From an uncultured Planctomycetota bacterium (GTDB taxonomy: Bacteria; Planctomycetota; Planctomycetia; Pirellulales; Thermoguttaceae): a stretch of 40,804 nucleotides of DNA. Below the pieces are notes generated by a model, which was given only the letters and a program-made list of their open reading frames with translations, made no database searches and had not been told where the DNA came from. Location of the stretch: NCBI GenBank assembly GCA_900318195.1, contig ONJR01000115.1, forward strand, positions 1 to 40,804, given 5' to 3'. Within the stretch, counting starts at the first letter, position 1; each line of letters begins with the position of its first letter. Shown here one piece after another: positions 1 through 9,100 of this stretch. The position numbers and the translations under genes were made by a program.

Positions 1-72
1 CCGATTTCAATCCCTCTCTTTTCACCGATTGCAATCCCATTCTTTTCGCCGATCACAATCCCATTCTTTATC
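1..72 (-). repeat. 24-bp tandem repeat coding the Rpn C-terminal tail
   Basis: Three consecutive 24-base units (1-24, 25-48, 49-72) are nearly identical. Read on the minus strand, each codes for an eight-residue unit of the form G-I-x-I-G-E-K-(N/R). The array runs off the left edge, so the total copy number is unknown. Repeated short Gly/Glu/Lys units at the C-terminus are common in Rpn-family proteins. A unit that is a multiple of three can change in number without breaking the frame. Confidence 0.85.
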
Positions 73-959
73 CCGCGAGCTTCAGCGCGCGCTTCAAAGT
101 AGTTGTAAAACGAACTAGCCGCCGACATATCGCCCTCCTCTTCCAATGATCTCACTATCGCGCCGTACTCCGCGTCCCCAACCCGAACGCCCCTACGATT
201 CGAGCGCGACGCATAATATACTACTAGCTTGCGCACACGATCAACGGTCTCTTCCGACCAATTGCCCTGCAGACGCCGTAACGGCTTGAACGCCGTCTTC
301 TCTAAGCCGAGAAACTCCTCGCGTCTACTGCGCGTCATGAGATCGTACATTATCTCAAGTAGCGGATCGCGCGGCAACCGTCCTTCCAGTCGTAAACTCG
401 TCATGTTAAAAAACGGTATCTCGAATTCCGGCCAAATACCCCTCGTTCCAGGCGCCGGCGGAAAAAAGTCGCGCCATCTGGGCGGCTGTAAATTCGCTTT
501 CGAACCGGTATATACGAGGATCGGTATCGGTTCCGGAATGATCTTGCGCGCGCTCGTGCGACGCGCTTGGTCGAGACAATGTAGCCCCGTATACGCAACC
601 GTCTGCGCAAGCGCAATGCGCAGGTCCTTCCGAGCGCTCTGACCTTTATGCTCAAGAATAAAAACCAAATTCGCATAGTTCGCCATATTGCGAAAAGGCA
701 CGGAATAAATCACGTCCGCAAACCGAGGTCGCAAGAGCTGATCGTGAAACTCGCTGTTCTCAAGTTTGAGTTTGCTGAGATTCAATTCTGCGCACACTTC
801 CGGCATATAGTCTTCCAGCCATGTCGCGGCAAACTTGGGCTCGTTCATAAATTCCTTAAAAAGCGCGTCGTCGGTCGGCTTCCACTTCTTTTCGGTCTCA
901 GCCGCACGTTCCGCGTCGCTGTTCTGCGCGTCCTCTGCCGGCTCTCGCTTTTTGCTCAT
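1..959 (-). CDS. Rpn/YhgA-like PD-(D/E)XK nuclease, 3' end off window
   Basis: This encodes a member of the Rpn (recombination-promoting nuclease, also called Transposase_31 or YhgA-like) family, whose characterised members are DNA endonucleases. The 319 visible residues begin MSKKREPAED and show the family pattern: a DALFKEFM opening at 31-38, the LSKLKLENSEF segment near 61, then the nuclease core FADVIYSVPF (D82) and LEHKGQ (E103, K105), which fits a PD-(D/E)XK site. The PIPILVYTGS strand follows near 145. The tail enters 24-bp repeats and is cut by the window edge. The ATG at 959 has a TAGGAG Shine-Dalgarno seven bases upstream. It lies 21 bases downstream of the small membrane-protein gene on the same strand, so the two are probably co-transcribed. 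The family is certain to me; the cellular role is not. Confidence 0.85.
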   Translation of the reverse strand, partial: MSKKREPAEDAQNSDAERAAETEKKWKPTDDALFKEFMNEPKFAATWLEDYMPEVCAELNLSKLKLENSEFHDQLLRPRFADVIYSVPFRNMANYANLVFILEHKGQSARKDLRIALAQTVAYTGLHCLDQARRTSARKIIPEPIPILVYTGSKANLQPPRWRDFFPPAPGTRGIWPEFEIPFFNMTSLRLEGRLPRDPLLEIMYDLMTRSRREEFLGLEKTAFKPLRRLQGNWSEETVDRVRKLVVYYASRSNRRGVRVGDAEYGAIVRSLEEEGDMSAASSFYNYFEARAEARGIKNGIVIGEKNGIAIGEKRGIEI

Positions 960-980
960 ATTCGACTCCTAATAGCGCGT

Positions 981-1292
981 CTAGCGTTCCTCCGACTTGA
1001 GCAACGCGCGCAATTGCGCCTCGCGATCGCTCATGCGCTCTTCCTCCTGCGTCTCGCTACGCAGTACGTAAGAGGTAAAGGACGCCGCGAGCGCCGAACG
1101 GATCGCTCGATACTCCTCGCGCGATATCTCGCCCTCGTCGTACATTCGTCCGTACTCTTCCAAAGTCTCCTGCAAAGTCGGCGACGCCGACGCGCCCTTC
1201 CGACTGCGAAGCTGCGACAAAATATACCACGCGACGGCGATAAAGATCGCCAGACCCGTCATTCCGACGATCAACCCTATTATGTGATCCAT
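981..1292 (-). CDS. Small one-span membrane protein with SHOCT-like C-terminus
   Basis: The protein is about 103 residues when started at the ATG at 1292. An N-terminal hydrophobic segment (IIGLIVGMTGLAIFIAVAWY) is followed by a basic stretch. Residues about 40-75 (LEEYGRMYDEGEISREEYRAI) resemble the SHOCT motif, a short helix-turn-helix found at the end of many small membrane proteins. The C-terminus is charged and probably helical. An in-frame ATG at 1325 would add 11 residues but has no ribosome site, and the added residues would precede the membrane span without a clear purpose, so I prefer the shorter form. The upstream sequence before 1292 (TTGGGGAC) is only a weak ribosome site. It is probably the first gene of a two-gene unit with the Rpn nuclease. 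No function can be assigned. Confidence 0.7.
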   Translation of the reverse strand: MDHIIGLIVGMTGLAIFIAVAWYILSQLRSRKGASASPTLQETLEEYGRMYDEGEISREEYRAIRSALAASFTSYVLRSETQEEERMSDREAQLRALLKSEER

Positions 1293-1428
1293 GTCCCCAA
1301 CGACGCCTCGTTCAACGCGCGTCATTTCACTCGCGCTCGCGCGCTAAGGAAAAACGCCGTTTTAATCTTGTCCAACTTTTCTATTTTATCTAACAGGAAT
1401 CTTCCAAATTCCCCTAAAAAACAGCGCT

Positions 1429-1449
1429 ATCGTTAGCCGATCTAACGAT
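1429..1449. promoter_or_regulatory. Inverted repeat in divergent intergenic region
   Basis: Perfect 8-base arms (ATCGTTAG / CTAACGAT) are separated by five bases. The repeat sits between two divergently transcribed genes, with a second, overlapping GCCGATC/GATCGGC pair that reaches to about 1466. Its position suits an operator for either gene. No T-run follows on the plus strand, so it is not a good terminator. Regulatory function is inferred from position only. Confidence 0.3.
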
Positions 1450-1513
1450 CAACCTGGCGATCGGCTCGGTATGCCGTCGCGGTCATTGGTGTTAATACGG
1501 CAGGAGGTCTGTT

Positions 1514-3607
1514 ATGGGCTATCGGTTACCTAATCTACGGCGCGCGCGCGCAAACGGCGCAATTCTGCTCGCTACCTTTGCGGCGGCGTGCCTGGCAGGC
1601 TACGCGGCGCCGACCAACGCACAATCTATTATACAAGGCGACGCCAAGACAAGCAACTCGTCTTTCCAAAGTTTTTCGACCGAAGAACCGACGAAAATTG
1701 CTATGTTCAGCGACGAAGAACCCGACGTCGTTACCGGCGCGTTCGACGTCTCTAAGAAGACGTCCGCCAACCTGCCGGCTCCAAACGCCCCGGCGAAAAA
1801 AGTCGCGGAACCAAACTACAGGATTCCATTCTCCTTCCCGCGACCGATCGACTCAAATGAAGCGACCGCAGTTGAACTACTATGCTCGCACGACCAAGGC
1901 GCGACATGGTACTCCTACGCGATCGCAAGTCCGGAACAAGGACGCTCCGTCTTCAGATTCGACGCTCCTGAATCGGGAGAATACTGGTTCGCGCTAAAAA
2001 CATACTTCAAAAACGGCGTAAGCTCGTATAGCTCGACCCGCGCGTACCTCTTCGATCTCCCGGAAGAATCCTTCGCGCTAAGAAACGACGAGCTAGACCC
2101 TGCGGATTCCTTCGATTCTACTCTCGCAGCGCCCCAATTACTATCGCAACCCGACGAAGCCAACGAACCTGACGAATCCGCCGAACCGCTCATGATAAAT
2201 AACGCCGCGTTCGAAGAGGACGAACTCGCCGCGCCAAACGCGCCCCAAAACGACTCCGCAAACGCGCTAGACGAGCAGGAACAGAAGAAGCCGGTAAAAG
2301 TCGTGCCACACCCGGGTAAGCTCAAAGTCATTACCTTCGGAAAGGATCAGGACGAACGTCTCATGGTTACCATACGATGGTTCCGACCTGATGAAATCGA
2401 CGAACAGTACCGGTTCGTCGTCAAGTCCTTCAACGTAGAACGCGCTCCTGCGCAGTCCGGACCATGGACGATTATCGGCGAAGAGCTCGACGTCAACGAA
2501 AAAGGATACGCCTGGCTCGCGACCGCCGACGAAATGAAGCCTTTCTACATCAGAACCGTCGTCGTCGACGACAAAGGCGCTATCTGGCGCGACGTCGCTA
2601 ACGGCGCTGTCGACGTCTCCAACCCCGAAGTGCGCGCGCAACTCGGCGCCGTTAAGACCCCTGCACCGTTCCCAAAAGCCCAAACCGACGACAAGGAAGA
2701 ATCAAACGACGACAAAGAAAGTTCGACCTTCATTAAAAACACCGCGTCGGAAGTCGACGACGACAACGACTCCGAACGCCAAGAACGAGGGCAGGAACAA
2801 GGTAAACTCGTTACCGGTCTAAACCCGACCGCCGCGACTGCCGCGCGACCAAAACGTCCCAAGATTCCGCCGCCAACGAATCCGAACGAGTTCCAAATCA
2901 ATCCGCTCTTCACGCGCGGATTCTCCGTGCTATACGACGCCGCGCAGACTCGCGTCGACGTCGAGCCGACCGCCGCTAAACGCTCGATCTTCACACCGCC
3001 GGATCGCGCGCAACGCGTCGCTCAGATTCGACCTGCGGAAAGAAGACGCTCCGCAGCGCAAATTGCCGCCGCGCGTGCGAGAGAAGAACGTGCAAAATTA
3101 GAAGAACAGGCAAAGTACGCAAAAGAACATGAGATGGAAGCGTTCGAAAAGAAGCCGGAACTCATGGAAGGAAGAATGTTCTATATCGACTCGAACGGCA
3201 ATATGACGACGACCCCGCCGCCGGAAATGCAACAGGCGCTGGGCGTCAACGCCGAGATGCTCGCGCAAGGGTGGGTTCCCTCCAATCAGGCGAACGCCAA
3301 TTCCCAAACCGGCAATAATGCGGAGGAACCGCTGTATATGCCGCGCGATCCAGAAGCGTACGACGCAAGCGCGCGCTCCGGTATCGCGAATATGTCGAAC
3401 AATCAGTATCCGTCGGCGTCGACGCCGGGCGCGTCCCCGATTAACAGTCGCTACTCATCCGGCTCCGGTCAGGGTTCGACTCCCGGCTCGCCTTCGCCCG
3501 GTCAGTCTGACGGCGGCTACCGCGCGATTCCACAGACGTCGTACGCTCCGAGCGGTTTCGGTAGCGCGCCTAGCGCGTTCCCTCCGCGTCCTACGGTCGT
3601 CCAGTAG
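1514..3607 (+). CDS. Secreted protein with Ig/FN3-like segments, unknown function
   Basis: The product is 697 residues, starting at an ATG preceded by a strong CAGGAGG ribosome site. Residues 1-36 look like a signal peptide: a basic start, a hydrophobic AILLATFAAACLAGYAA core and a probable cut after PTNA. Two beta-rich segments follow, about 99-180 (with YSYAIASP, EYWFALKTYF) and about 270-390 (with VTIRWFRPDE, FYIRTVVVDDKG), which read like Ig/FN3 folds. They are separated by acidic, low-complexity sequence. Residues about 505-550 form a charged Ala/Arg/Glu helix, probably a coiled coil. The last 100 residues are rich in Ser, Pro, Gly and Asn and probably disordered. Planctomycetes encode many such envelope proteins. 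I recognise no catalytic motif. The gene ends 7 bases before the convergent neighbour. Confidence 0.8.
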   Translation: MGYRLPNLRRARANGAILLATFAAACLAGYAAPTNAQSIIQGDAKTSNSSFQSFSTEEPTKIAMFSDEEPDVVTGAFDVSKKTSANLPAPNAPAKKVAEPNYRIPFSFPRPIDSNEATAVELLCSHDQGATWYSYAIASPEQGRSVFRFDAPESGEYWFALKTYFKNGVSSYSSTRAYLFDLPEESFALRNDELDPADSFDSTLAAPQLLSQPDEANEPDESAEPLMINNAAFEEDELAAPNAPQNDSANALDEQEQKKPVKVVPHPGKLKVITFGKDQDERLMVTIRWFRPDEIDEQYRFVVKSFNVERAPAQSGPWTIIGEELDVNEKGYAWLATADEMKPFYIRTVVVDDKGAIWRDVANGAVDVSNPEVRAQLGAVKTPAPFPKAQTDDKEESNDDKESSTFIKNTASEVDDDNDSERQERGQEQGKLVTGLNPTAATAARPKRPKIPPPTNPNEFQINPLFTRGFSVLYDAAQTRVDVEPTAAKRSIFTPPDRAQRVAQIRPAERRRSAAQIAAARAREERAKLEEQAKYAKEHEMEAFEKKPELMEGRMFYIDSNGNMTTTPPPEMQQALGVNAEMLAQGWVPSNQANANSQTGNNAEEPLYMPRDPEAYDASARSGIANMSNNQYPSASTPGASPINSRYSSGSGQGSTPGSPSPGQSDGGYRAIPQTSYAPSGFGSAPSAFPPRPTVVQ

Positions 3608-3614
3608 TATAGCG

Positions 3615-4703
3615 CTAATAGGTCGCGGAACTCGTCCCTTGCGGCGAGACCGCGACCGGCGCGTCGGCTGGCAACGGACGGATCGCAATCATGTAGCCTA
3701 GCGAAAGTACGAAGCGCTTGACGTCGTTTAGGTAGCGGTACGAATCGGGATAGAGAAAGAAGGTAATCGTCGTGTCGTCGCGCGAGTATTTGAGTAGACG
3801 ATTGCGAAAGACGGAATTCGGATCCGTGAGCGCGACGTCGACCTCCTCGCCGAGCGGCTCGCGCGTCGGCTGGCACTCGCCGTACTTGAACTCGAAATAG
3901 TAGTTCATACCGGCTCCGTCCCGAACCGCGCTAAGATCGACGTAATACTGGAAATTGTAGTCGTCGACCGGTCCGATCTTGTTCTCGATACGACCCGGCT
4001 TGAGCTCGCCCTTGTAATTCTTAAAGTTCAACTGCACGCGCTCCTGGAACGCGTTGAGCGGAATGTGTGAAATGCGACCGTTCTTCAGACGAAAGAACCC
4101 CTCGCGACCGTCCGCGACGCGTTGCGAAATTGGGGTCGGAATATTCTCCATCTTGATCGCGCTCGGACGCGCGGCGACGAGCGCCGCTCTTTCGCGCGTC
4201 AGGTCGTCGCGCCTATGTTCGCGCTCGATTAGCGTCGATTTAAGCGCGTACGTCTCTTGCTCGCTCGCGCCTTGACGTTGCGCCTCGCGTTCAAGCATTG
4301 CTTCCAGCTCCGCCGACTTGTTAAAGATCGCGCGATATTCCGCCTCCGCGCCGTCCGCCTGCTGCTCGACGAGCGCCGCGCGCTCGTTGAACTGGCGCGT
4401 CTCGTCCTGCGTGCGACGCGCGCGCTCCGAAAGCGTCTCCAACGCCGCGACCGCGCGAACGTACTCCACGCGCGCACGCGCCGCAGAAGAGTCGCTCGAC
4501 GACGTCTCGATCGCCGACGAACGCGGAGACGATTCCGACGCGCTCGTCGCGTTACGAACGCGAACGCCCGCTACCATAATGAGAATGATAAGAACGCCGA
4601 CCAAATTCGAGACCACGTCCAGAAAAGAATCCTGACCGTCGCCAAGATTATCGCGTGATCGCGCGCGAACGCGACCTTCGTAGACGCTCTTTTTCTTCTT
4701 CAT
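3615..4703 (-). CDS. One-span membrane protein with long coiled coil
   Basis: The product is 362 residues when started at the ATG at 4703 (MKKKKSVYEG). A TTG further upstream at 4727 would add eight residues and is less likely. Residues 26-47 (SFLDVVSNLVGVLIILIMVAGV) are one membrane span, preceded by a basic cytoplasmic tail and a GDGQDSFLDVVSN motif. That arrangement resembles the start of ExbD/TolR or MotB-type proteins. A coiled coil follows at about 75-180 (Ala/Glu/Arg heptads). The C-terminal 180 residues are a mixed alpha/beta domain with no motif I know. No ExbB/MotA-like partner lies next to it here. It is divergent from the DUF6528-like gene and convergent with the secreted protein. 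The function is unknown; an envelope-anchored scaffold or gating subunit is a guess. Confidence 0.75.
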   Translation of the reverse strand: MKKKKSVYEGRVRARSRDNLGDGQDSFLDVVSNLVGVLIILIMVAGVRVRNATSASESSPRSSAIETSSSDSSAARARVEYVRAVAALETLSERARRTQDETRQFNERAALVEQQADGAEAEYRAIFNKSAELEAMLEREAQRQGASEQETYALKSTLIEREHRRDDLTRERAALVAARPSAIKMENIPTPISQRVADGREGFFRLKNGRISHIPLNAFQERVQLNFKNYKGELKPGRIENKIGPVDDYNFQYYVDLSAVRDGAGMNYYFEFKYGECQPTREPLGEEVDVALTDPNSVFRNRLLKYSRDDTTITFFLYPDSYRYLNDVKRFVLSLGYMIAIRPLPADAPVAVSPQGTSSATY

Positions 4704-4825
4704 AATATCAACTCGACTTCCTGTCAAAAATTTCTATCTCGTCCGCCTCCTGCGAACGAACCGCGCGCAACTATACGCTATTTCGCTAACTCGCGCAAGA
4801 GTCAATTTCGTCCTACTCGCAACCT

Positions 4826-4853
4826 TTGACGTCGAACGCTACGCGCGTATAAT
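4826..4853 (+). promoter_or_regulatory. Sigma-70-type promoter for the DUF6528-like gene
   Basis: TTGACG at 4826-4831 and a perfect TATAAT at 4848-4853 are separated by 16 bases. Transcription would start near 4860, giving a leader of about 45 bases before the ATG at 4905. This is the best consensus promoter facing a plus-strand gene in the window. Confidence 0.7.
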
Positions 4854-4904
4854 GGTCGATAAAGGGCGAACGCGCCCTAGAACTCGACAACTAGGAGAAA
4901 GACA

Positions 4905-5948
4905 ATGATGAAGATTGCCAGTTATGTTAAATCGTGTCTCGCGCTCGCGCTCGTCGCAACGCTCGCGCTCGCCGTCAATTTAGCGCGCGCCGACGAGCCG
5001 CAAACGCTCAAATCCGCAGCGCAACTCGTCGACGATCTCAAGGCGAAAATCGGAAAACAATACGATATTCCACAATCGATTCCCTACGACGTGCTCGCAT
5101 GCGAACAGCGCGATCATAAGATTGTAATCTATAAAACTGGGGAAGATTGGAACGATCCGAAGGCGACCAAATGGGAATGGATACCCATAGAATCGCTCGG
5201 TCCCGAACGCGGCAAGACCTTCGGACACGTCGACGAATGCAAGCCGGCGCTCAACGGATCCGTCGTTTTAGTCTCGTCCTCGGGAGGCGGCGTCGCCGTC
5301 GTGCGCGTTGCGGACAAGAAGGTTTTATTCTTCGGACGACCCGGCGGCAATACGCATTCGATCGCCATGCTGCCGGACGGCAATATCGTCACGGCGTCGA
5401 GCACGGGCGCGTTCGTCGCGCTATTCGTCGCGCCCGACCCGGAGACCGTAGGCGACTCGCCCGAGACCTCGCCGATCGTGCAGAAGATCGAGCTCAACGG
5501 CGGGCACGGCGTCGTGTGGGACGCCAAACGTAAGATACTCTGGGCGCTCGGCTATGAATTCATACTGGGACTCGAGTACAACTTCAATAAAACGGCGCCG
5601 GAACTCAAAGAGGTCTATCGCGTCCCCGTTACCGACACGCTCGCCGCAGGAGGACACGACTTCTACCCCGCGCCGGGCTACGACGCCATTATGGCGACCG
5701 GACGCGGCGTCGCCGTCTTCGATCCGGAAACGCGTACGGTTACCGACGTCGCTAAAATGAAAGCGGTCAAAAGCATTTCGCTAACGCCCGACGGCACGCT
5801 CATGCTGCAACGCGCCGTCGAAGAATGGTGGAACGAGTCGCTACTCTTCGGCGACGCCGACGATAGCAAAGTCGGAACCAATTCCGGCGCGAGATTCTAT
5901 AAGGGAAGATGGTTCGTTAATAACGAATTCAGCGAGCCGGCTAAGTAA
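4905..5948 (+). CDS. Secreted DUF6528-like beta-propeller protein
   Basis: The product is 347 residues. TAGGAG lies seven bases before the first of two adjacent ATGs. A signal peptide (hydrophobic ALALVATLALAVNLARA, probable cut after ARA at about residue 29) marks it for export. The mature part has repeated beta-strand segments: YDVLACEQRDHKIVIY, KWEWIP, VVLVSSSGGGVAVVR, GNTHSIAMLPDGNIVTASS and ISLTPDGTLML. The pattern of a strand motif, a Trp-x-Trp, the SGGG and the HSxxxLPDGNxVxASS box matches what I recall of the DUF6528 family, thought to be a propeller. The reaction or ligand is unknown. It is a single-gene unit with its own strong promoter and is convergent with the giant surface-protein gene. 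Family assignment is from memory of the pattern, not a search. Confidence 0.75.
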   Translation: MMKIASYVKSCLALALVATLALAVNLARADEPQTLKSAAQLVDDLKAKIGKQYDIPQSIPYDVLACEQRDHKIVIYKTGEDWNDPKATKWEWIPIESLGPERGKTFGHVDECKPALNGSVVLVSSSGGGVAVVRVADKKVLFFGRPGGNTHSIAMLPDGNIVTASSTGAFVALFVAPDPETVGDSPETSPIVQKIELNGGHGVVWDAKRKILWALGYEFILGLEYNFNKTAPELKEVYRVPVTDTLAAGGHDFYPAPGYDAIMATGRGVAVFDPETRTVTDVAKMKAVKSISLTPDGTLMLQRAVEEWWNESLLFGDADDSKVGTNSGARFYKGRWFVNNEFSEPAK

Positions 5949-6026
5949 TAGACGCGCGCCTTACGTTCCGCTACGCGTGGGAAAAATGAACGCCCCCATG
6001 ACGCAACGCGCTCGCTAAAGATAAAG

Positions 6027-6073
6027 CCCCGGACGAAACGCTAGGGATTCCTCCTTCGACGCCTCGTCCGGGG
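6027..6073. terminator. Hairpin between convergent genes
   Basis: Perfect 10-base arms (CCCCGGACGA / TCGTCCGGGG) enclose a 27-base loop, placed between the ends of two convergent genes. On the minus strand the stem is followed by CTTTATCTTT, a weak U-tract, so it may end the giant gene's transcript. On the plus strand there is no T-run. Confidence 0.5.
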
Positions 6074-6115
6074 TTAAGTTCTCCGTCCAGTGAAACGCAA
6101 ACTCTCTCCCTGTTT

Positions 6116-9100
6116 CTAAAACTCCAATTCAATCTCAATCTCGTCGCGATAAAGTTCGGCGACGGCAAGATCGAGAATCTCGTTCGTCGTTTCTTTAAGA
6201 GCGCGACATTCTTTAATCGCCTTACTGAATCGAAGCGTGGTCGCGGTAGTAGAATCGCTTTCCTCCAGAAGAACGTTTTCGCACGCGCGCGCTTGGAACG
6301 TAGCGTCCGCTAGCTGTAGCGTGTCATGCGTCGGTACAAAGAGGGAGGCGACCGGCTCGCAATACCGCGCGCCGCCAGCTTCGTTGAGAGCCGCGCTTAT
6401 CTCGGGTTCTTCGCCCGGTCGTCGGGTATATAGCAGAAACGTCTCCGGCTCCTCTGATCCCGGCTTGTATAGGTTAAGAGTAACGTCGTATTCGCGGGTA
6501 GCGTCCCATTCCTGGTAGTAATGCGCGACAGTTGCGTTTGAAGTTACGCCGTGTATTTCCGTTTGAACGCCGTCGCCCCAATCAATCGTCTGACGAAATC
6601 GAGTGAACCCTCCGAATTCAAAGCGATTGAGCGCAATCCGCAGGGCGCGTCCGCCCATGAACTCGTTTACGTCGACGGCGATCGACGGCGCAATCGGGCG
6701 TACGCGTAGCGTCGCGACGTCGGGATCGCTCTGTACGCCGTTGTATTCGGCGCGCACGGTCAACGCGTAGTCGCCGACCGCAATATTGCCAGTTCCCGAC
6801 ATAATCCATATCTCAGAATTCGTCTCCGCCATCCTTTCAGAATCAAACGACCATGCAAATTTCGCGTCCTCGGCGCCGCTCGCTTCAGCTTTTACGAAAA
6901 CGTCGACGCCGGCTGAAACGTCGTAGACCTCAGCGGTCAGCGCGACGCCGGGCTTGATCTTCGCGGAATACGTTTGCGGCGACAACGTTTTATAGTTCAG
7001 AACGTCCGCGCCCGACAGCTTGAAGGTTACGGGCACGCGGTACTGATTCGGCGCGGAGTCCGGAAACGCGCACGTCGCGACGACTTGAAGGTCGTCCCCC
7101 GCAATCGCGTTGACAACGGCGCCCTCGACAAAGGTCGCGTCTACGCCGCCGTCCCACGTCTTGTCGTTCACTTTACCGCCAGAGTATAGCAACGTCCGCG
7201 CGGTAATCACGCCGCCCTGGACCGTTTGCGTCGACGAGGAAAGCGCGTAGTTCGCGTTGTTCAGAACACAGTTGGAGATCGTTACGCTTTTATTAGCGCC
7301 AACGTTTTTATTGTCAAAAACGCAGTTCGCGCTAGCGAGCGCCACCTCGTCGTCGCCCAGAACGCCGGTAAAACTACACGCGTACGTCGCGTTCCGCGTA
7401 CCGTCGTAGGTCTTCGCGTTAGGAGTAAAGGTCATCGCAATCGTAGCGGGCGAAATCGTCAGGTTCTTAGTCAGATGATTCGTAAGTTCATAATTAATAG
7501 AGTCATAGCTCGCGGTTGCAGTATATTCGCCCGCATTCAAGAACTCGGTCCCACGCCCGGTAAAAGCGACGTCGACGTTCTGCCAGCGATTTTGAACGTT
7601 CATAAATCCTGCGACGACCGACGAATCCTGCGCCGCGCCGGTATAAACGTATTCGTCCTCTACACGCCATTCGACGTCGACTCGACGCGGCGTAACGACG
7701 CCCTGCGACCACGTCGCAGAACTATTGCTCGCTTGGTAATTTCGCGAGCCTTCGAGCGTATAATTCTTAAAGCTAACCGTCTTATTCTCGCCGGCGTTCG
7801 CGTTCGCAAATTCAAACGCGCCGCCGGAAAGCGTTACCGTGTCGCCGCTAAGAACGCCCTCTAACTTATACGAGCCCGTCGCGCTTCTCGTACCGTCGAA
7901 CTCCTTCGCGTCAACGTTTACAATCGAGACCTTGACTCCGCGTGGAGTTATATTGACTACCGCTGAACCCGACCAAGGATCGAACGTCGCGCGCTCTACT
8001 TGCGCGTAAACAGTATACGAACCTGCGTCGATAAATTCCGGCGCGCTCGCGCTCCAGTTCGCGCCGTCGACGCTAAAGCGAACGGCGTCCCCTGATTTCA
8101 CCCCCGTTACCGTTACGCCGTGCGACGACTTATCGTAAACGCCGGAATAGCCCGAGAAAGTTATCTCGATTGGCTCGGCGACGTCCAACGTCGTAATCTC
8201 GAAAAGTTTCTCAACGACGCCGTTCTCGCCGAAGTCGGCGCGCACACACACTCGACTATAAGGCTGCGATTCATAATCCAGCGCCTTAACAAGTTTTAGT
8301 TGATTCCCTTCGATCGTAAAGTATTCCTGATTGACGCTCTCCGTGGACGCGACGAGCGAATAGGTCGGCTCGCCGTCGAGCGCGGCGTCGTTCGGTTCAA
8401 AGGTTCCAACGAACGTTCCGGACGCCTTATTTTCCGCAACGCTTGCGCTCGAAAGGTCAAACTCGAGATCGTACGTCTTATTCAGTCGTATCTTGCCGTA
8501 ACCTCCAGCGTTAAATACGTAGTTGTTGTCGACGTACAGCGCTAGTCCCATAACCTTTCTGTTATACGGATTGAATCCCGTAATCTCGTTTTTCCACGGA
8601 ATCGCGATCTCGCATTCGTGAATATCGAACGCCCTATTATACGTGTGCGTATAGACGATATCCTCCTTGGTATAAATCGCGTTCTGCAAATCCTTGATAT
8701 ACGTGCCGTCGTTAATCCATGCGCCGACGCCGCTGAGCTTCTCGCAAATATCGTTCACGTCGAAATTATAGAGACCGCCCGAGACGGAGGATAGCGTCGA
8801 CGAACCGGAATGGAAGTTCAACGTTACCGTGTCCTGACCGATCATGATATTGTCGCAGCCGCCGTCGACGCGAACGTTAAGCCAATGCGCGCCGTCCGTC
8901 TTGAATCCGAGATAGAGGTATTCCTCGTCCCAGGACGAATATAGCTCAAAGACGTCCGTCTCGCCGTTCGAGCGAAGATAATATTCGCTTGGATACGCAT
9001 AATGATCAATAACTTGCGACCACTCTTCCTCGTTAATCTTACCGTCGAGCGTCGGCGTAAAATGCTGAACCTCGCCGTTCATAACGTATACGGGGTTTAG

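Noticed and set aside
229..1436. Plus-strand open frames of 137 and 262 residues opposite the Rpn and SHOCT genes
   Set aside because: They are very rich in Arg with no domain pattern, lack ribosome sites, and lie opposite clearly recognisable proteins. The strong CG-word bias of this genome opens such frames by chance.
7226..7864. Plus-strand open frame of 212 residues inside the giant gene
   Set aside because: Its composition is Arg/Val-rich shadow sequence of the MBG/YDG modules on the other strand. No start signal or domain pattern is visible.
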